64,000 nt of DNA from Bacteroidetes bacterium GWF2_38_335 (GTDB taxonomy: Bacteria > Bacteroidota > Bacteroidia > Bacteroidales > GWF2-38-335): the NCBI GenBank assembly GCA_001769535.1, contig MEOH01000016.1:182765-246764 (forward strand). The letters are read 5' to 3'. Position 1 is the stretch's first letter. Each line of letters starts with the position of its first letter. A program made the translations under genes and the position numbers. Positions 27,273 through 35,323 of the stretch are shown here, piece after piece. The notes under the pieces are model-generated. The model was not told where the DNA came from. It did not search any database and saw nothing but the letters and a program-made list of their open reading frames with translations.

Positions 27273-27689
27273 ATGAAAAAAAATAAATTATACGGTTTTG
27301 CTGTTATTCTGATTTTAATAGCTCAGATAGGTTTCCTGCAGGGTTGCCAGAAGTACCCGGATGGTCCGATGGTAAGCTTCCACTCAAAAACAGAGCGCGT
27401 AGCCAATACATGGAATATTGATAACTACAAAATCAATGGCGAAGATTATACTTCATTGGTTTCCGGCTATTCAGAAACATTCACCAATGATGGTGATTAT
27501 TCTTATAACTGGGGCGTATTATCAGGCACAGGAGCTTGGGAATTTCAGAACAATGATACTGAAATCAAGCTGACCGGTATTGACAACCAATCATCCCAAA
27601 CTTTAGTAATTCTGAAACTTGAAGAAAAACAATTTTGGTATTATTATATGGATGGAAATGATAAAAAAGAGTTTCATATGGTTCAATGA
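27273..27689 (+). CDS. Lipocalin-like lipoprotein
   Basis: 138 aa. A lipoprotein signal with Cys about residue 25 (FLQGCQ). The mature part is a single small beta domain: TERVANTWNIDNYKINGEDYT, then strands ETFTNDGDYSY, GAWEFQNNDTEIKL and LVILKLEEKQFWYYYM. This resembles the lipocalin-like or DUF5004 lipoproteins of Bacteroidota. It is cotranscribed with csbD from site 8 and ends at a strong terminator. Confidence 0.82.
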   Translation: MKKNKLYGFAVILILIAQIGFLQGCQKYPDGPMVSFHSKTERVANTWNIDNYKINGEDYTSLVSGYSETFTNDGDYSYNWGVLSGTGAWEFQNNDTEIKLTGIDNQSSQTLVILKLEEKQFWYYYMDGNDKKEFHMVQ

Positions 27690-27732
27690 TAAGTCTTATA
27701 GTTAATGTTTATTTTTCCGATTTAATCGGAAA

Positions 27733-27766
27733 AAAGCAGTGAGCTTTTGCTCACTGCTTTATTTTT
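27733..27766 (+). terminator. Rho-independent terminator after the lipoprotein gene
   Basis: Perfect 12-bp stem AAAGCAGTGAGC (27733-27744) with GCTCACTGCTTT (27749-27760), loop TTTT, T-rich tail. A second small hairpin (TTCCGATTTAATCGGAA) precedes it. Confidence 0.88.
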
Positions 27767-27781
27767 GTAATATTTCAGAGG

Positions 27782-27846
27782 TGTGAATCTTACAAGTATT
27801 ATAAATATTTCTGTAACAGTTAGTTTGACAAAGACACCCATCTTTG
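27782..27846 (+). promoter_or_regulatory. Shared direct-repeat operator and promoter, site 9 (DUF3494 lipoprotein, phosphorelay)
   Basis: A starts at 27782 (TGTGAATCTTACAAGT) with core TACAA at 27791. The B core TGTAA is at 27812 (21 bp). The -7 sequence CATCTTTG has its TTTG at 27843 (31 bp). The next start is 27880. Confidence 0.74.
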
Positions 27847-27879
27847 TATATTAAATCATCTATACTAAAAATACTCAAA

Positions 27880-28611
27880 ATGAAAACCATAAAACTTATT
27901 ACAATTTTTGCTTTAGCAATAACAACAGTAATATCAGCTTGTAAAAAAGAGGAAGAAGAAAATCCCATTGTTATTCCGGTTCAGACAACAGTCCAGACAC
28001 AGATTTCACTCGCCGGGGCATCTGATTTTGCAGTTTTGGCAGGATCATCCATTACCAATACTGGCGGAACAACAATTACCGGCGACCTCGGACTTAGTCC
28101 GGGCTCCTCCATTGGCGGCTTTCCTCCGGGCGAACTTACCGGCACACAACACATTAATGATATTATTGCCAACCAGGCAAAACTTGATCTGACTGCTGCT
28201 TATAATGATGCTGCCGGCCGGATTTGCACTGATATGGTAACATTATCGGGTAATATTGGCGGATTAACTTTAACTCCGGGACTCTATAAATCAACTTCAT
28301 CACTTTCTATCTCTTCGGGAGATCTGACATTTGATGCCAATGGAGATGAAAATGCCGTTTTTATCATTCAGATTGCTTCCACTTTTACAACAACCTCGGG
28401 AAGAAAAATTATTCTGAGTGATGGTGCCAAAGCATCAAATATTTATTGGCAGGTTGGCAGTTCTGTAACCATTGGAACTACCTCTGTTATCAAAGGAACA
28501 TTTATGGTGATGCAATCAATTACCTTAAACACAGGTGCCAGTCTGGATGGCAAATTACTCGCAGCAAACGGAGCAATTACCCTGGCAGACAATACCATTG
28601 TAAAACAATAA
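27880..28611 (+). CDS. Single-domain DUF3494 (ice-binding-like) lipoprotein
   Basis: 243 aa. A lipoprotein signal has Cys near residue 18 (VISACKKEEEEN), followed by an acidic linker and one DUF3494 beta-helix domain: ASDFAVLAGSSITNTG, GGLTLTPGLYKS, NAVFIIQIAS, NIYWQVGSS and DGKLLAANGAI. Unlike the other two DUF3494 proteins it has no T9SS tail and is lipid-anchored. Its domain is closest to the third DUF3494 domain inside the giant protein at 17544. The earlier TTG at 27844 lies in the -7 element and is rejected. A kinase gene follows 37 bp later, so this gene heads the phosphorelay operon. Confidence 0.9.
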   Translation: MKTIKLITIFALAITTVISACKKEEEENPIVIPVQTTVQTQISLAGASDFAVLAGSSITNTGGTTITGDLGLSPGSSIGGFPPGELTGTQHINDIIANQAKLDLTAAYNDAAGRICTDMVTLSGNIGGLTLTPGLYKSTSSLSISSGDLTFDANGDENAVFIIQIASTFTTTSGRKIILSDGAKASNIYWQVGSSVTIGTTSVIKGTFMVMQSITLNTGASLDGKLLAANGAITLADNTIVKQ

Positions 28612-28648
28612 TAATTTATCCGACATTTTCAGACCAATTAAACTGAAT

Positions 28649-31216
28649 ATGAAAAAATTTCTAACTAAACAATCCATTGCTGATAAAACAAATATCAGGA
28701 ATATCAGAAAAATATTTTTAAAGATTTTTTTAGGCATTGCAATCATTGCAGGCCTTTTTTTTGTTGCAGTCAATTTTACTCATGAAAAATTCGCAAGATT
28801 ATCTGAAAAAGTTTCCGACATTAAGGAAACTAATATCAAACTGATTAAACTGAAAGAAATTTCAAATTCCTTATATAATGCTTCAATAAACGTAAAAGCT
28901 TATGCTTTAAATAAAGATACCACATATTTGCATCTATATGAAAATGAAATAAAATGCCTGAATAAAAATCTGGACACCTTATTTTTATTGTCCAATGAAG
29001 GTCATATTTCTGACAGCAGTCACATTGCCGCCAATCAACTTTTTTCTGTCAGACTTGATTCTCTTACAGAATTAACCGGACTTAGAATTATACTATTTAA
29101 TGAATACATAGAATTTAAAACCGGAAACGAACCCGAAAGCTATCTTAAAATTCTTCTGAAAGATATTAAATTAACTACAACTGATTCAAAAAGTAAAAAT
29201 TATCAAAACAAAAATCCTCAGGACAAATCGTTTTTAGCCAGATTGTTTTCTAAGAAAAATAATTCTGACAAATCAAAAATTGTTGATTCACCTGAATCTG
29301 AAACAAAAACAAACGATAATCTTATATCTCTGATTAACAAACAACAAGATGCCGAAAAAATAAAAACAGATTCCCTGTTATCTGAAGAAATGGGCATAAT
29401 TGATCGTGAAAACGGAGTGGCAAATAATATTTTTTCTCTATTAAAAAGTATGGAAGAAGCAGAACTTAAAGAGGGAATAAAAAGAATTCGTGCGGCAACT
29501 GACGATACAACAGCTAAAATCAGTCTGATCAGCAACTGGCTTATCTTTTTTGGTTTGCTTCTGACTTTATTCTTTTCTTATTTCATTTATCGTGACATTG
29601 TAAAATCAAAACGTTTTAAAGAACAAATACTTGTAACAAAAAGAAACGTTGAAAAAGCAGCTTCAAAATATTCATTAAGCTTGATTGAAGCCAGTCAGGA
29701 TCCACTACTGGCTGTTAATTCTGAGGGAAAAATTACAGATGTAAATCAGGCTACAGTGAACATTACAGGTTTATCAAGAGAAGAACTAAAAGGCACCTTC
29801 TTTTTAAATTATTTCACCGATTCACATATAGCAGAGAGCGTTTACAAGGAAGTTTTTGAAAAAGGCTTTGTTGCTGATTCCTTGCTTACAATCAAACACA
29901 AAAATGGCAAACTCACCGAAGTTCTTTTCAACGGATCTGTATATAAGGATGATTTGAATAATGTTCTTGGGGTAGTAGTCGTCGCGAGGGATATAACAAA
30001 GCAAAAAATATTTGAAAACGAATTAATAGTTTCAAAAAACAGTGCAGAGTCTGCTACTTTGAAAGCTGAAGAGTCAACAAAATTAATTGAAGCATTTCTT
30101 GCAAATATGAGTCACGAAATCAGGACTCCGATGAATGCCATCATGGGATTTTCAGATTTGCTGGCAAAAAGAAATCTCGGCGAAACCGAAAAGGAATTTG
30201 TATCTATCATAAAATCAGCGGGTGAGAAGTTGCTGACCATTATTAATGACATACTTGATATTTCCAAAATTGAATCGGGTATGATGACTTTTGAAACAGA
30301 TGCTTTCAGCATAAAAGAGACATTTAAATCATTAAGTGTGTTGCTTATGCAAAAAGCAAAAGCAAAAAATATTGACTTGGTTTTCAGTTTCAGCGATGAT
30401 GTTCCTGATATTTTACTTGGCGATCACACCCGTCTGACTCAGATAATTATCAATCTGGTAGACAATGCAATCAAATTTACAAAAACCGGATCTGTAAAAA
30501 TGCACGCAAGTATTCGCAATCAGGACACAGAAAAAACCACTTTGGAATTTATAGTAACAGATACAGGCATAGGAATCGCTCCCGATAAGCTAAAAAATAT
30601 TTTTAACAGATTTAGTCAGGCCGAAGAACACATTACCCGGACTTATGGCGGGACCGGATTGGGGTTGAGCATTGCAAAACAGCTTGTTGAGCTTCAGGGC
30701 GGTGAACTGACTGTAAAAAGTGAGCCTGGCACAGGATCTGAATTTTCATTTTTTATTCCTTTCCTTAAAACCTCTCAGGAACAGATTGAAGCTGAAACGA
30801 TACATAAGAAATATAATCTCGAAGATTTGCAAAAATTAAACATCTTGCTTGTAGAGGATCACTTCCTGAATATCAAACTTATAAAATGTCTTTTTGATGA
30901 ATCCGAATTGAATTTACAAATTGCAGAAAATGGCAGTCTGGCCCTTGATAAAATAAAAGAAAATAATTTCGACATAATCCTGATGGATATGGAAATGCCC
31001 GTTATGAACGGGTATCAGGCAACTATTGAAATCAGACAAGTAATGAAAAACGACATCCCCATAATTGCAATGACAGCACATGCAATGGCGGGAGAAAAAG
31101 AAAGATGCCTGAATTTGGGTATGAACGATTACATTTCAAAACCCATAAATTCCATCCTTCTTTTTGAAAAAATGTACGATTTAACAAATAAATCCAAAAA
31201 AAATGTCAAAAACTGA
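28649..31216 (+). CDS. Membrane hybrid histidine kinase (sensor-PAS-HisKA-HATPase-REC)
   Basis: 855 aa. It has TM1 (about 22-44), a ~245-residue helical extracytoplasmic sensor region, TM2 (about 290-313), and PAS (about 342-450). HisKA has H489 in MSHEIRTP, and the HATPase carries DTGIGIA and GGTGLGLSI. The receiver has D780 in ILMDMEMP. No Hpt is fused; the next gene supplies it, overlapping by 14 bp. The PAS-to-REC part is paralogous to the soluble kinase at 5018. The gene lies 37 bp after the DUF3494 lipoprotein, and no other promoter site is seen, so the kinase may be induced by the system it belongs to. Confidence 0.93.
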   Translation: MKKFLTKQSIADKTNIRNIRKIFLKIFLGIAIIAGLFFVAVNFTHEKFARLSEKVSDIKETNIKLIKLKEISNSLYNASINVKAYALNKDTTYLHLYENEIKCLNKNLDTLFLLSNEGHISDSSHIAANQLFSVRLDSLTELTGLRIILFNEYIEFKTGNEPESYLKILLKDIKLTTTDSKSKNYQNKNPQDKSFLARLFSKKNNSDKSKIVDSPESETKTNDNLISLINKQQDAEKIKTDSLLSEEMGIIDRENGVANNIFSLLKSMEEAELKEGIKRIRAATDDTTAKISLISNWLIFFGLLLTLFFSYFIYRDIVKSKRFKEQILVTKRNVEKAASKYSLSLIEASQDPLLAVNSEGKITDVNQATVNITGLSREELKGTFFLNYFTDSHIAESVYKEVFEKGFVADSLLTIKHKNGKLTEVLFNGSVYKDDLNNVLGVVVVARDITKQKIFENELIVSKNSAESATLKAEESTKLIEAFLANMSHEIRTPMNAIMGFSDLLAKRNLGETEKEFVSIIKSAGEKLLTIINDILDISKIESGMMTFETDAFSIKETFKSLSVLLMQKAKAKNIDLVFSFSDDVPDILLGDHTRLTQIIINLVDNAIKFTKTGSVKMHASIRNQDTEKTTLEFIVTDTGIGIAPDKLKNIFNRFSQAEEHITRTYGGTGLGLSIAKQLVELQGGELTVKSEPGTGSEFSFFIPFLKTSQEQIEAETIHKKYNLEDLQKLNILLVEDHFLNIKLIKCLFDESELNLQIAENGSLALDKIKENNFDIILMDMEMPVMNGYQATIEIRQVMKNDIPIIAMTAHAMAGEKERCLNLGMNDYISKPINSILLFEKMYDLTNKSKKNVKN

Positions 31217-31601
31217 ACCCGAATTTAATCATCTACCCATAGGGGAAAATACAGGAAAAATATGTGATATGAGCTATATCAAAGAATCGTTTGGCGAAAA
31301 AAACAATCTGATTATTGAAATAATTGACACCTTTATCAGTCAGGTATCCGAAGAATTATTGACAATTAACGATGCGGTCGAAAAGATTGATTTTAAAACC
31401 ATCCGCAGCACAGCTCACAAGATGAAAACATCAGTTTCCATCATGGGTATATCTTCAATTAAACCAATACTGGTTGAGATGGAAATCACAGGCGAATCAG
31501 ACTCTGATATCAAAAAACTATCAGAGTTAAATCACAAACTTAATTCGTTATGCAGTCAGGCAATTGCCGAAATAACCGCTGAAAAACAGAACTTCTGCTA
31601 A
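31203..31601 (+). CDS. Histidine phosphotransfer (Hpt) protein
   Basis: 132 aa, one Hpt domain with phospho-acceptor H72 in RSTAHKMKTSVSIMG. It matches the C-terminal Hpt of the kinase at 5018 (AAAHKMIPSFAIMG), so one system has the Hpt fused and the other has it free. It should pass phosphate from D780 of the kinase to D61 of the receiver at 31630. The start overlaps the kinase end by 14 bp. Confidence 0.9.
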   Translation: MSKTEPEFNHLPIGENTGKICDMSYIKESFGEKNNLIIEIIDTFISQVSEELLTINDAVEKIDFKTIRSTAHKMKTSVSIMGISSIKPILVEMEITGESDSDIKKLSELNHKLNSLCSQAIAEITAEKQNFC

Positions 31602-31629
31602 AATTAAAAAAACCTTAAAATAAAATAAA

Positions 31630-32157
31630 ATGAAAGCTAAAAAACAAATCAGAATTTTCATTGTTGATGACAATAATGTCTTTGCACACGTTCTGAAAGC
31701 AGATATACAAACTGCTTTCGCTGAAATGAAAATTGATATTTCAACCTTTGGAACAGGTGAAAAATGCCTGGAGGCACTTAAGACGGAGAGCCCACATATG
31801 GTTATTCTAGACTATCACCTGGATGGCAGAAATGCTGAAGCTGCAAATGGAATAAAAATCCTTGACCAGATAAAAAAAGAAAAGCCCGAAACCTATGTAA
31901 TCATGCTCACAGGAGAAGATAATATTGATATTGCATTAAAATCATTTAAACACGGAGCTTCTGATTATGTAGTTAAAACAGACACACAGTTCAGAAAAAT
32001 AATTTATTCGTTATTTAATTTACTCAGGTTAATGTCGGCCAAAAATGAAGCTTTAAGATATAAAAGAATGGTGATGGCTATTTCACTTGGCGTAGCAATG
32101 CTTATAGGAGGAACAATTGCAATTGAAATTATTTACCCCGATTTTTTCGTAGTTTAA
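31630..32157 (+). CDS. Receiver-domain protein with C-terminal membrane anchor
   Basis: 175 aa. A REC domain occupies about residues 1-130: IFIVDDNN pocket, phospho-acceptor D61 in VILDYHLDG, Thr in MLTGED and Lys in YVVKTD. A basic linker (RYKRMVM) is followed by one C-terminal hydrophobic helix (AISLGVAMLIGGTIAIEII). There is no DNA-binding domain. A tail-anchored receiver is unusual; it would keep the phosphoprotein at the inner membrane, where it could act on a membrane partner. It is paralogous to the soluble receiver at 7015. Confidence 0.88.
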   Translation: MKAKKQIRIFIVDDNNVFAHVLKADIQTAFAEMKIDISTFGTGEKCLEALKTESPHMVILDYHLDGRNAEAANGIKILDQIKKEKPETYVIMLTGEDNIDIALKSFKHGASDYVVKTDTQFRKIIYSLFNLLRLMSAKNEALRYKRMVMAISLGVAMLIGGTIAIEIIYPDFFVV

Positions 32158-32214
32158 AGAATACTCAACATCCAACCAATTTAAAAAAAATAGTGAAGTA
32201 GTTTAATTTATATG

Positions 32215-32279
32215 TGTGAAATATGTAAGTTATTTTAAGGTTTATGTAACACATTACCATGTAATCATGTGCAACTTTG
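32215..32279 (+). promoter_or_regulatory. Shared direct-repeat operator and promoter, site 10 (DUF3494 protein)
   Basis: A starts at 32215 (TGTGAAATATGTAAGT) with core TGTAA at 32224. The B core TGTAA is at 32245 (21 bp) in TTTATGTAACACATT. The -7 sequence CAACTTTG has its TTTG at 32276 (31 bp). The leader is CATT, then the perfect hairpin GTGAAAATTCATTCAC (32284-32299). Confidence 0.78.
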
Positions 32280-32315
32280 CATTGTGAAAATTCATTCACA
32301 ATAAATAAAAGCAAT

Positions 32316-33929
32316 ATGAAAATAAAACCACTCATTCTCTTTATTGCAATCTCTCTATTTTCTATACCTGTTGCAGTTTATGCACAGGCACCCGATCTTG
32401 GAACGACTGCAAATTTTGTACTATTTTCAACAGATGGTGCAGTAAGCAATTCCGGTATTTCTCAACTAACCGGAAATGTTGGAACCAATAACGGATCCAG
32501 TACAGCATTCGGAAATGTTAACGGTGTAATGCAAGACAATAATGGAGCAAGTGCACAATGCGCAGCCGATTTACTGATTGCATACAATCAACTAAACAGT
32601 GAAATACCTGATTTTTTTCCGGCTTCTTTGCTGGGCAATGGACAAATTCTTGTCCCCGGTGTTTACTCAATTTCTGAAGCTTCAACTTTAAATTTAGAAC
32701 TTATTCTGGATGCCCAGGAAAACCCCGATGCAGTTTTTGTATTTCAGATACAGGGACCACTCTCAACAAATGCCGATTCAAAAGTCAAATTAATAAATGG
32801 CGCATTGGCCTGCAATGTATTCTGGAAAATTGAAGGACTGGTAAGCATGGCTTCGGGAACAACCATGAGAGGAACAATTATTGCTAATAATTCAGCTATA
32901 AACATGAGTACAGGTGACACACTCGAAGGAAGAGCTCTTTCAACGGCAGGAGCAATAACTGTTGATGGCATTCTGGCCTACACCCCTACCGGCTGTGGAA
33001 GTCCGGTACATTTAGGTCCTGCTGCTCCCGATCTTGCATCCACAGTATGTTATGCAATTTTTTCTTCAAACGGATCAGTAACAAACGCCGGAATTACTTT
33101 AGTAACCGGTGATGTGGGAACAAATGTTGGCTTAACAACAGGTTTTGATGCTCTTAATGTTACCGGTGAAATTCATCCGATACCTGATGTTTCAACAGCA
33201 GCATGTGCAGCCGATCTGCTTATCGTTTATGATTATCTTAACACACTGCCCATCGATATTGAATTGTTGTATCCGGCACAGTTTGGAAATAATCTGGTTC
33301 TTACACCCCATACTTATTTATTGAATGCAGCCACAACATTTACTGATACATTGTATTTAAATGCAGAAGGAAACGAAAATGCTGTCTTTGTAATAAAAGT
33401 TATTGGTGCACTTGCAACCAGTACTTTTTCAAAAGTTATTTTAATCAACGGAGCCCTTGCCGAAAATGTATACTGGAGCATCGATGGAAGCGTCGAAATT
33501 AATGATAACTCAATATTTAACGGAACCATTATTTGCAACAATGGGGCAATCAGTTTAACCGACGGAGTAGAGCTTAACGGTCGCGTACTTACCACCGGTG
33601 GCGCATTAAATACTTCTGCTGTAACTGTAATCATACCTCCCGGATGCCCAACAATTGGTATTGAACCTGTTTCAGCCAATCCAATCGAAATAGTAAATAT
33701 TTATCCAAATCCATTCTGCTCTTCATTAAATGTGATCGTGAATGATGTATCAAACTTAAATAATGCTGTAATTAAAATTTATAATGTGATGGGCATTGAA
33801 ATTATTTGCTCTGTAATTACCGATAAAAAAACTGTAATTGAAACCGATGATATTCCTGCAGGATTATACTTGTATAAAATTGAAAACAACAATAATATTA
33901 TTCAATCAGGCAGACTGATTTCTCAATAA
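32316..33929 (+). CDS. Double DUF3494 protein with T9SS type A sorting domain
   Basis: 537 aa from ATG 32316 (the TTG at 32277 lies in the -7 element). A signal peptide ends near VYAQ. Two DUF3494 domains (about 25-225 and 235-450) are very similar in order and text to the first two of the giant protein at 17544 (NLGTAADFVLF there, DLGTTANFVLF here). A C-terminal type A sorting domain completes it (IYPNPFCSSLNV ... GLYLYKIEN), so it is exported by T9SS and probably attached to surface lipopolysaccharide. It is monocistronic, with its own operator and a strong terminator. Its role is likely ice or surface binding. Confidence 0.92.
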   Translation: MKIKPLILFIAISLFSIPVAVYAQAPDLGTTANFVLFSTDGAVSNSGISQLTGNVGTNNGSSTAFGNVNGVMQDNNGASAQCAADLLIAYNQLNSEIPDFFPASLLGNGQILVPGVYSISEASTLNLELILDAQENPDAVFVFQIQGPLSTNADSKVKLINGALACNVFWKIEGLVSMASGTTMRGTIIANNSAINMSTGDTLEGRALSTAGAITVDGILAYTPTGCGSPVHLGPAAPDLASTVCYAIFSSNGSVTNAGITLVTGDVGTNVGLTTGFDALNVTGEIHPIPDVSTAACAADLLIVYDYLNTLPIDIELLYPAQFGNNLVLTPHTYLLNAATTFTDTLYLNAEGNENAVFVIKVIGALATSTFSKVILINGALAENVYWSIDGSVEINDNSIFNGTIICNNGAISLTDGVELNGRVLTTGGALNTSAVTVIIPPGCPTIGIEPVSANPIEIVNIYPNPFCSSLNVIVNDVSNLNNAVIKIYNVMGIEIICSVITDKKTVIETDDIPAGLYLYKIENNNNIIQSGRLISQ

Positions 33930-33948
33930 ATTAGTAATTGATAAAAAA

Positions 33949-33977
33949 GCCCGTTATATGCATAACGGGCTTTTTTT
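33949..33977 (+). terminator. Rho-independent terminator after the DUF3494 gene
   Basis: GCCCGTTAT (33949-33957), loop ATGC, ATAACGGGC (33962-33970), T7; preceded by A6, so it could work in both directions. Confidence 0.88.
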
Positions 33978-34003
33978 ATTATAGATAATTCCTCAATACT
34001 CGT

Positions 34004-34281
34004 TTACAATCCCAGGGCGTTGCCCTTGCTGCAACTGGATTCAAGGTCTGAAGGACCGATTTGTAACACCACAGGGTGAAACTTTGTGCAACCCTGTGTA
34101 TTAAAAACAATCTCCATTTTTCTTCTCGGAAAAGGATTTTTACGCATAGGGTTGCATTTCATTGCACCCTATGCAATTACAATCCCAAGGCGTTGCCCTT
34201 GCTGCAACTGGATTCAAGGTCTGAAGGACCGATTTGTAACACCACAGGGTGAAACTTTGTGCAACCCTGTGTATTAAAAAC
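34004..34281. repeat. Two 105-bp direct REP-like repeats around a hairpin
   Basis: The copies at 34004-34108 and 34177-34281 are nearly identical (AGGGCG against AAGGCG near the start). Each contains AAGGTCTGAAGGACCGAT and ACAGGGTGAAACTTTGTGCA, ending AACCCTGTGTATTAAAAAC. Between them is a hairpin, GCATAGGGTTGCATTTCATT...CACCCTATGC. Same family as 9451-9770 and 52190-52420. The open frame across it is not a gene. Confidence 0.8.
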
Positions 34282-34341
34282 CTATAAATGGGAGGTGCAT
34301 TGACAAAGTCAGAGGGCCGGGGTTATTAGCAATTGACAATA

Positions 34342-34406
34342 AATGAATTATGTAATTTTTTCCTGATATTATATAATACTATTTTGAGATAAAGGAATCA
34401 ACTTTG
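34342..34406 (+). promoter_or_regulatory. Shared direct-repeat operator and promoter, site 11
   Basis: A starts at 34342 (AATGAATTATGTAATT, the first two bases differing) with core TGTAA at 34351. The B core TATAA is at 34372 (21 bp). The -7 sequence CAACTTTG has its TTTG at 34403 (31 bp). The half-sites are weaker than average but the geometry is exact. Confidence 0.65.
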
Positions 34407-34445
34407 TTTGTAACAAATCTCAATCAAAAACTAAAAAAATAAATC

Positions 34446-35036
34446 ATGAAAAAATTAATGTTTGTCAGCGTAATATGCATTCTTACAGGGATACTTTTTT
34501 ATTCCTGCAAATCAAATCTGTCAATAACCAAGCGACACTTCAATAAAGGTTTTTATATAGATTATATTAAAAGTCCGGAAGTAACCTCCAATTCAGAAAA
34601 AGAAGAAAACTTTGTACAAAAAAAGACTGATAGTATCACAACAAATTCTGATCCAATCCTGGTAAGCAATATCGCAGAAACCGATTTCCCGAATGTCAGC
34701 ACAAAATCAGATAATGAAAGCAATGATAAAAGTACAGAGCAGCAAATTATAAAAAACACATCTGAACCAGACCAGTCAAAACAGATAAAACACCATTCCA
34801 AAATAATAAAAGCAGCTGATTTTATTAAAAACCACACCATTCTAAAAAATCAAAAAATTGGCACCACAAATAGCGATGGAGAAGCATTAAGCTTATTGTG
34901 GTTAGTAATACTTGTCCTGCTTATATTGTGGCTATTGGGCTTATTAACCGAAGGTTTTGGTTTGGGCGGATTGTTTCATGTTTTTCTGGTTATAGCACTT
35001 ATATTACTGATATTATGGCTCTTAAGAATTATATAG
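34446..35036 (+). CDS. Lipoprotein fused to a lmo0937-like two-helix membrane domain
   Basis: 196 aa. It has a lipoprotein signal with Cys about residue 21 (LFYSCKS) and the short motif KRHFNKGFYIDY seen in other Bacteroidota lipoproteins. A Ser/Asn/Glu-rich disordered middle follows (35-140). The C-terminus has two hydrophobic helices (LLWLVILVLLILWLL and HVFLVIALILLILWLL) ending in RII. The last part matches the small membrane proteins at 3951 and 36223. A protein with a lipid at one end and membrane helices at the other is unusual; it might span or tether membranes (inference). Own promoter, site 11. Confidence 0.78.
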   Translation: MKKLMFVSVICILTGILFYSCKSNLSITKRHFNKGFYIDYIKSPEVTSNSEKEENFVQKKTDSITTNSDPILVSNIAETDFPNVSTKSDNESNDKSTEQQIIKNTSEPDQSKQIKHHSKIIKAADFIKNHTILKNQKIGTTNSDGEALSLLWLVILVLLILWLLGLLTEGFGLGGLFHVFLVIALILLILWLLRII

Positions 35037-35226
35037 TATTTACAAGAAAACTAAAGTGTCAGAGGAGAAAAGCCCAAATTCAAGGGTTACTCCCTTTGGT
35101 CGTGAGCTCCGCTTCGCTACGGTTGCGCAGCCTCAAAAAGCGGAGTTTACTGGTGTAAATGAGCATTTTTGTGGCAAGCATAACGCAGAATTTGGGGTTT
35201 TCTTGCTGACACTATATAAAACAATC

Positions 35227-35291
35227 AATGAATTATGCAATCAATTTAAAATATTGTGTAATGCTTTCTGATAGAGTTAATATCACCTTTG
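35227..35291 (+). promoter_or_regulatory. Shared direct-repeat operator and promoter, site 12
   Basis: A starts at 35227 (AATGAATTATGCAATC) with core TGCAA at 35236. The B core TGTAA is at 35257 (21 bp). The -7 sequence CACCTTTG has its TTTG at 35288 (31 bp). It precedes the small gene at 35324 and the lipoprotein at 35566. The stretch 35037-35226 holds only a repeat-like sequence and no gene. Confidence 0.66.
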
Positions 35292-35323
35292 GTACAATTA
35301 ATATTCCATAAAAAAATAAAAAA

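Noticed and set aside
34086..34277. 63-residue open frame
   Set aside because: It lies inside the 105-bp REP-like repeats.
35056..35271. 71-residue open frame
   Set aside because: It covers repeat-like sequence and half-sites A and B of site 12.
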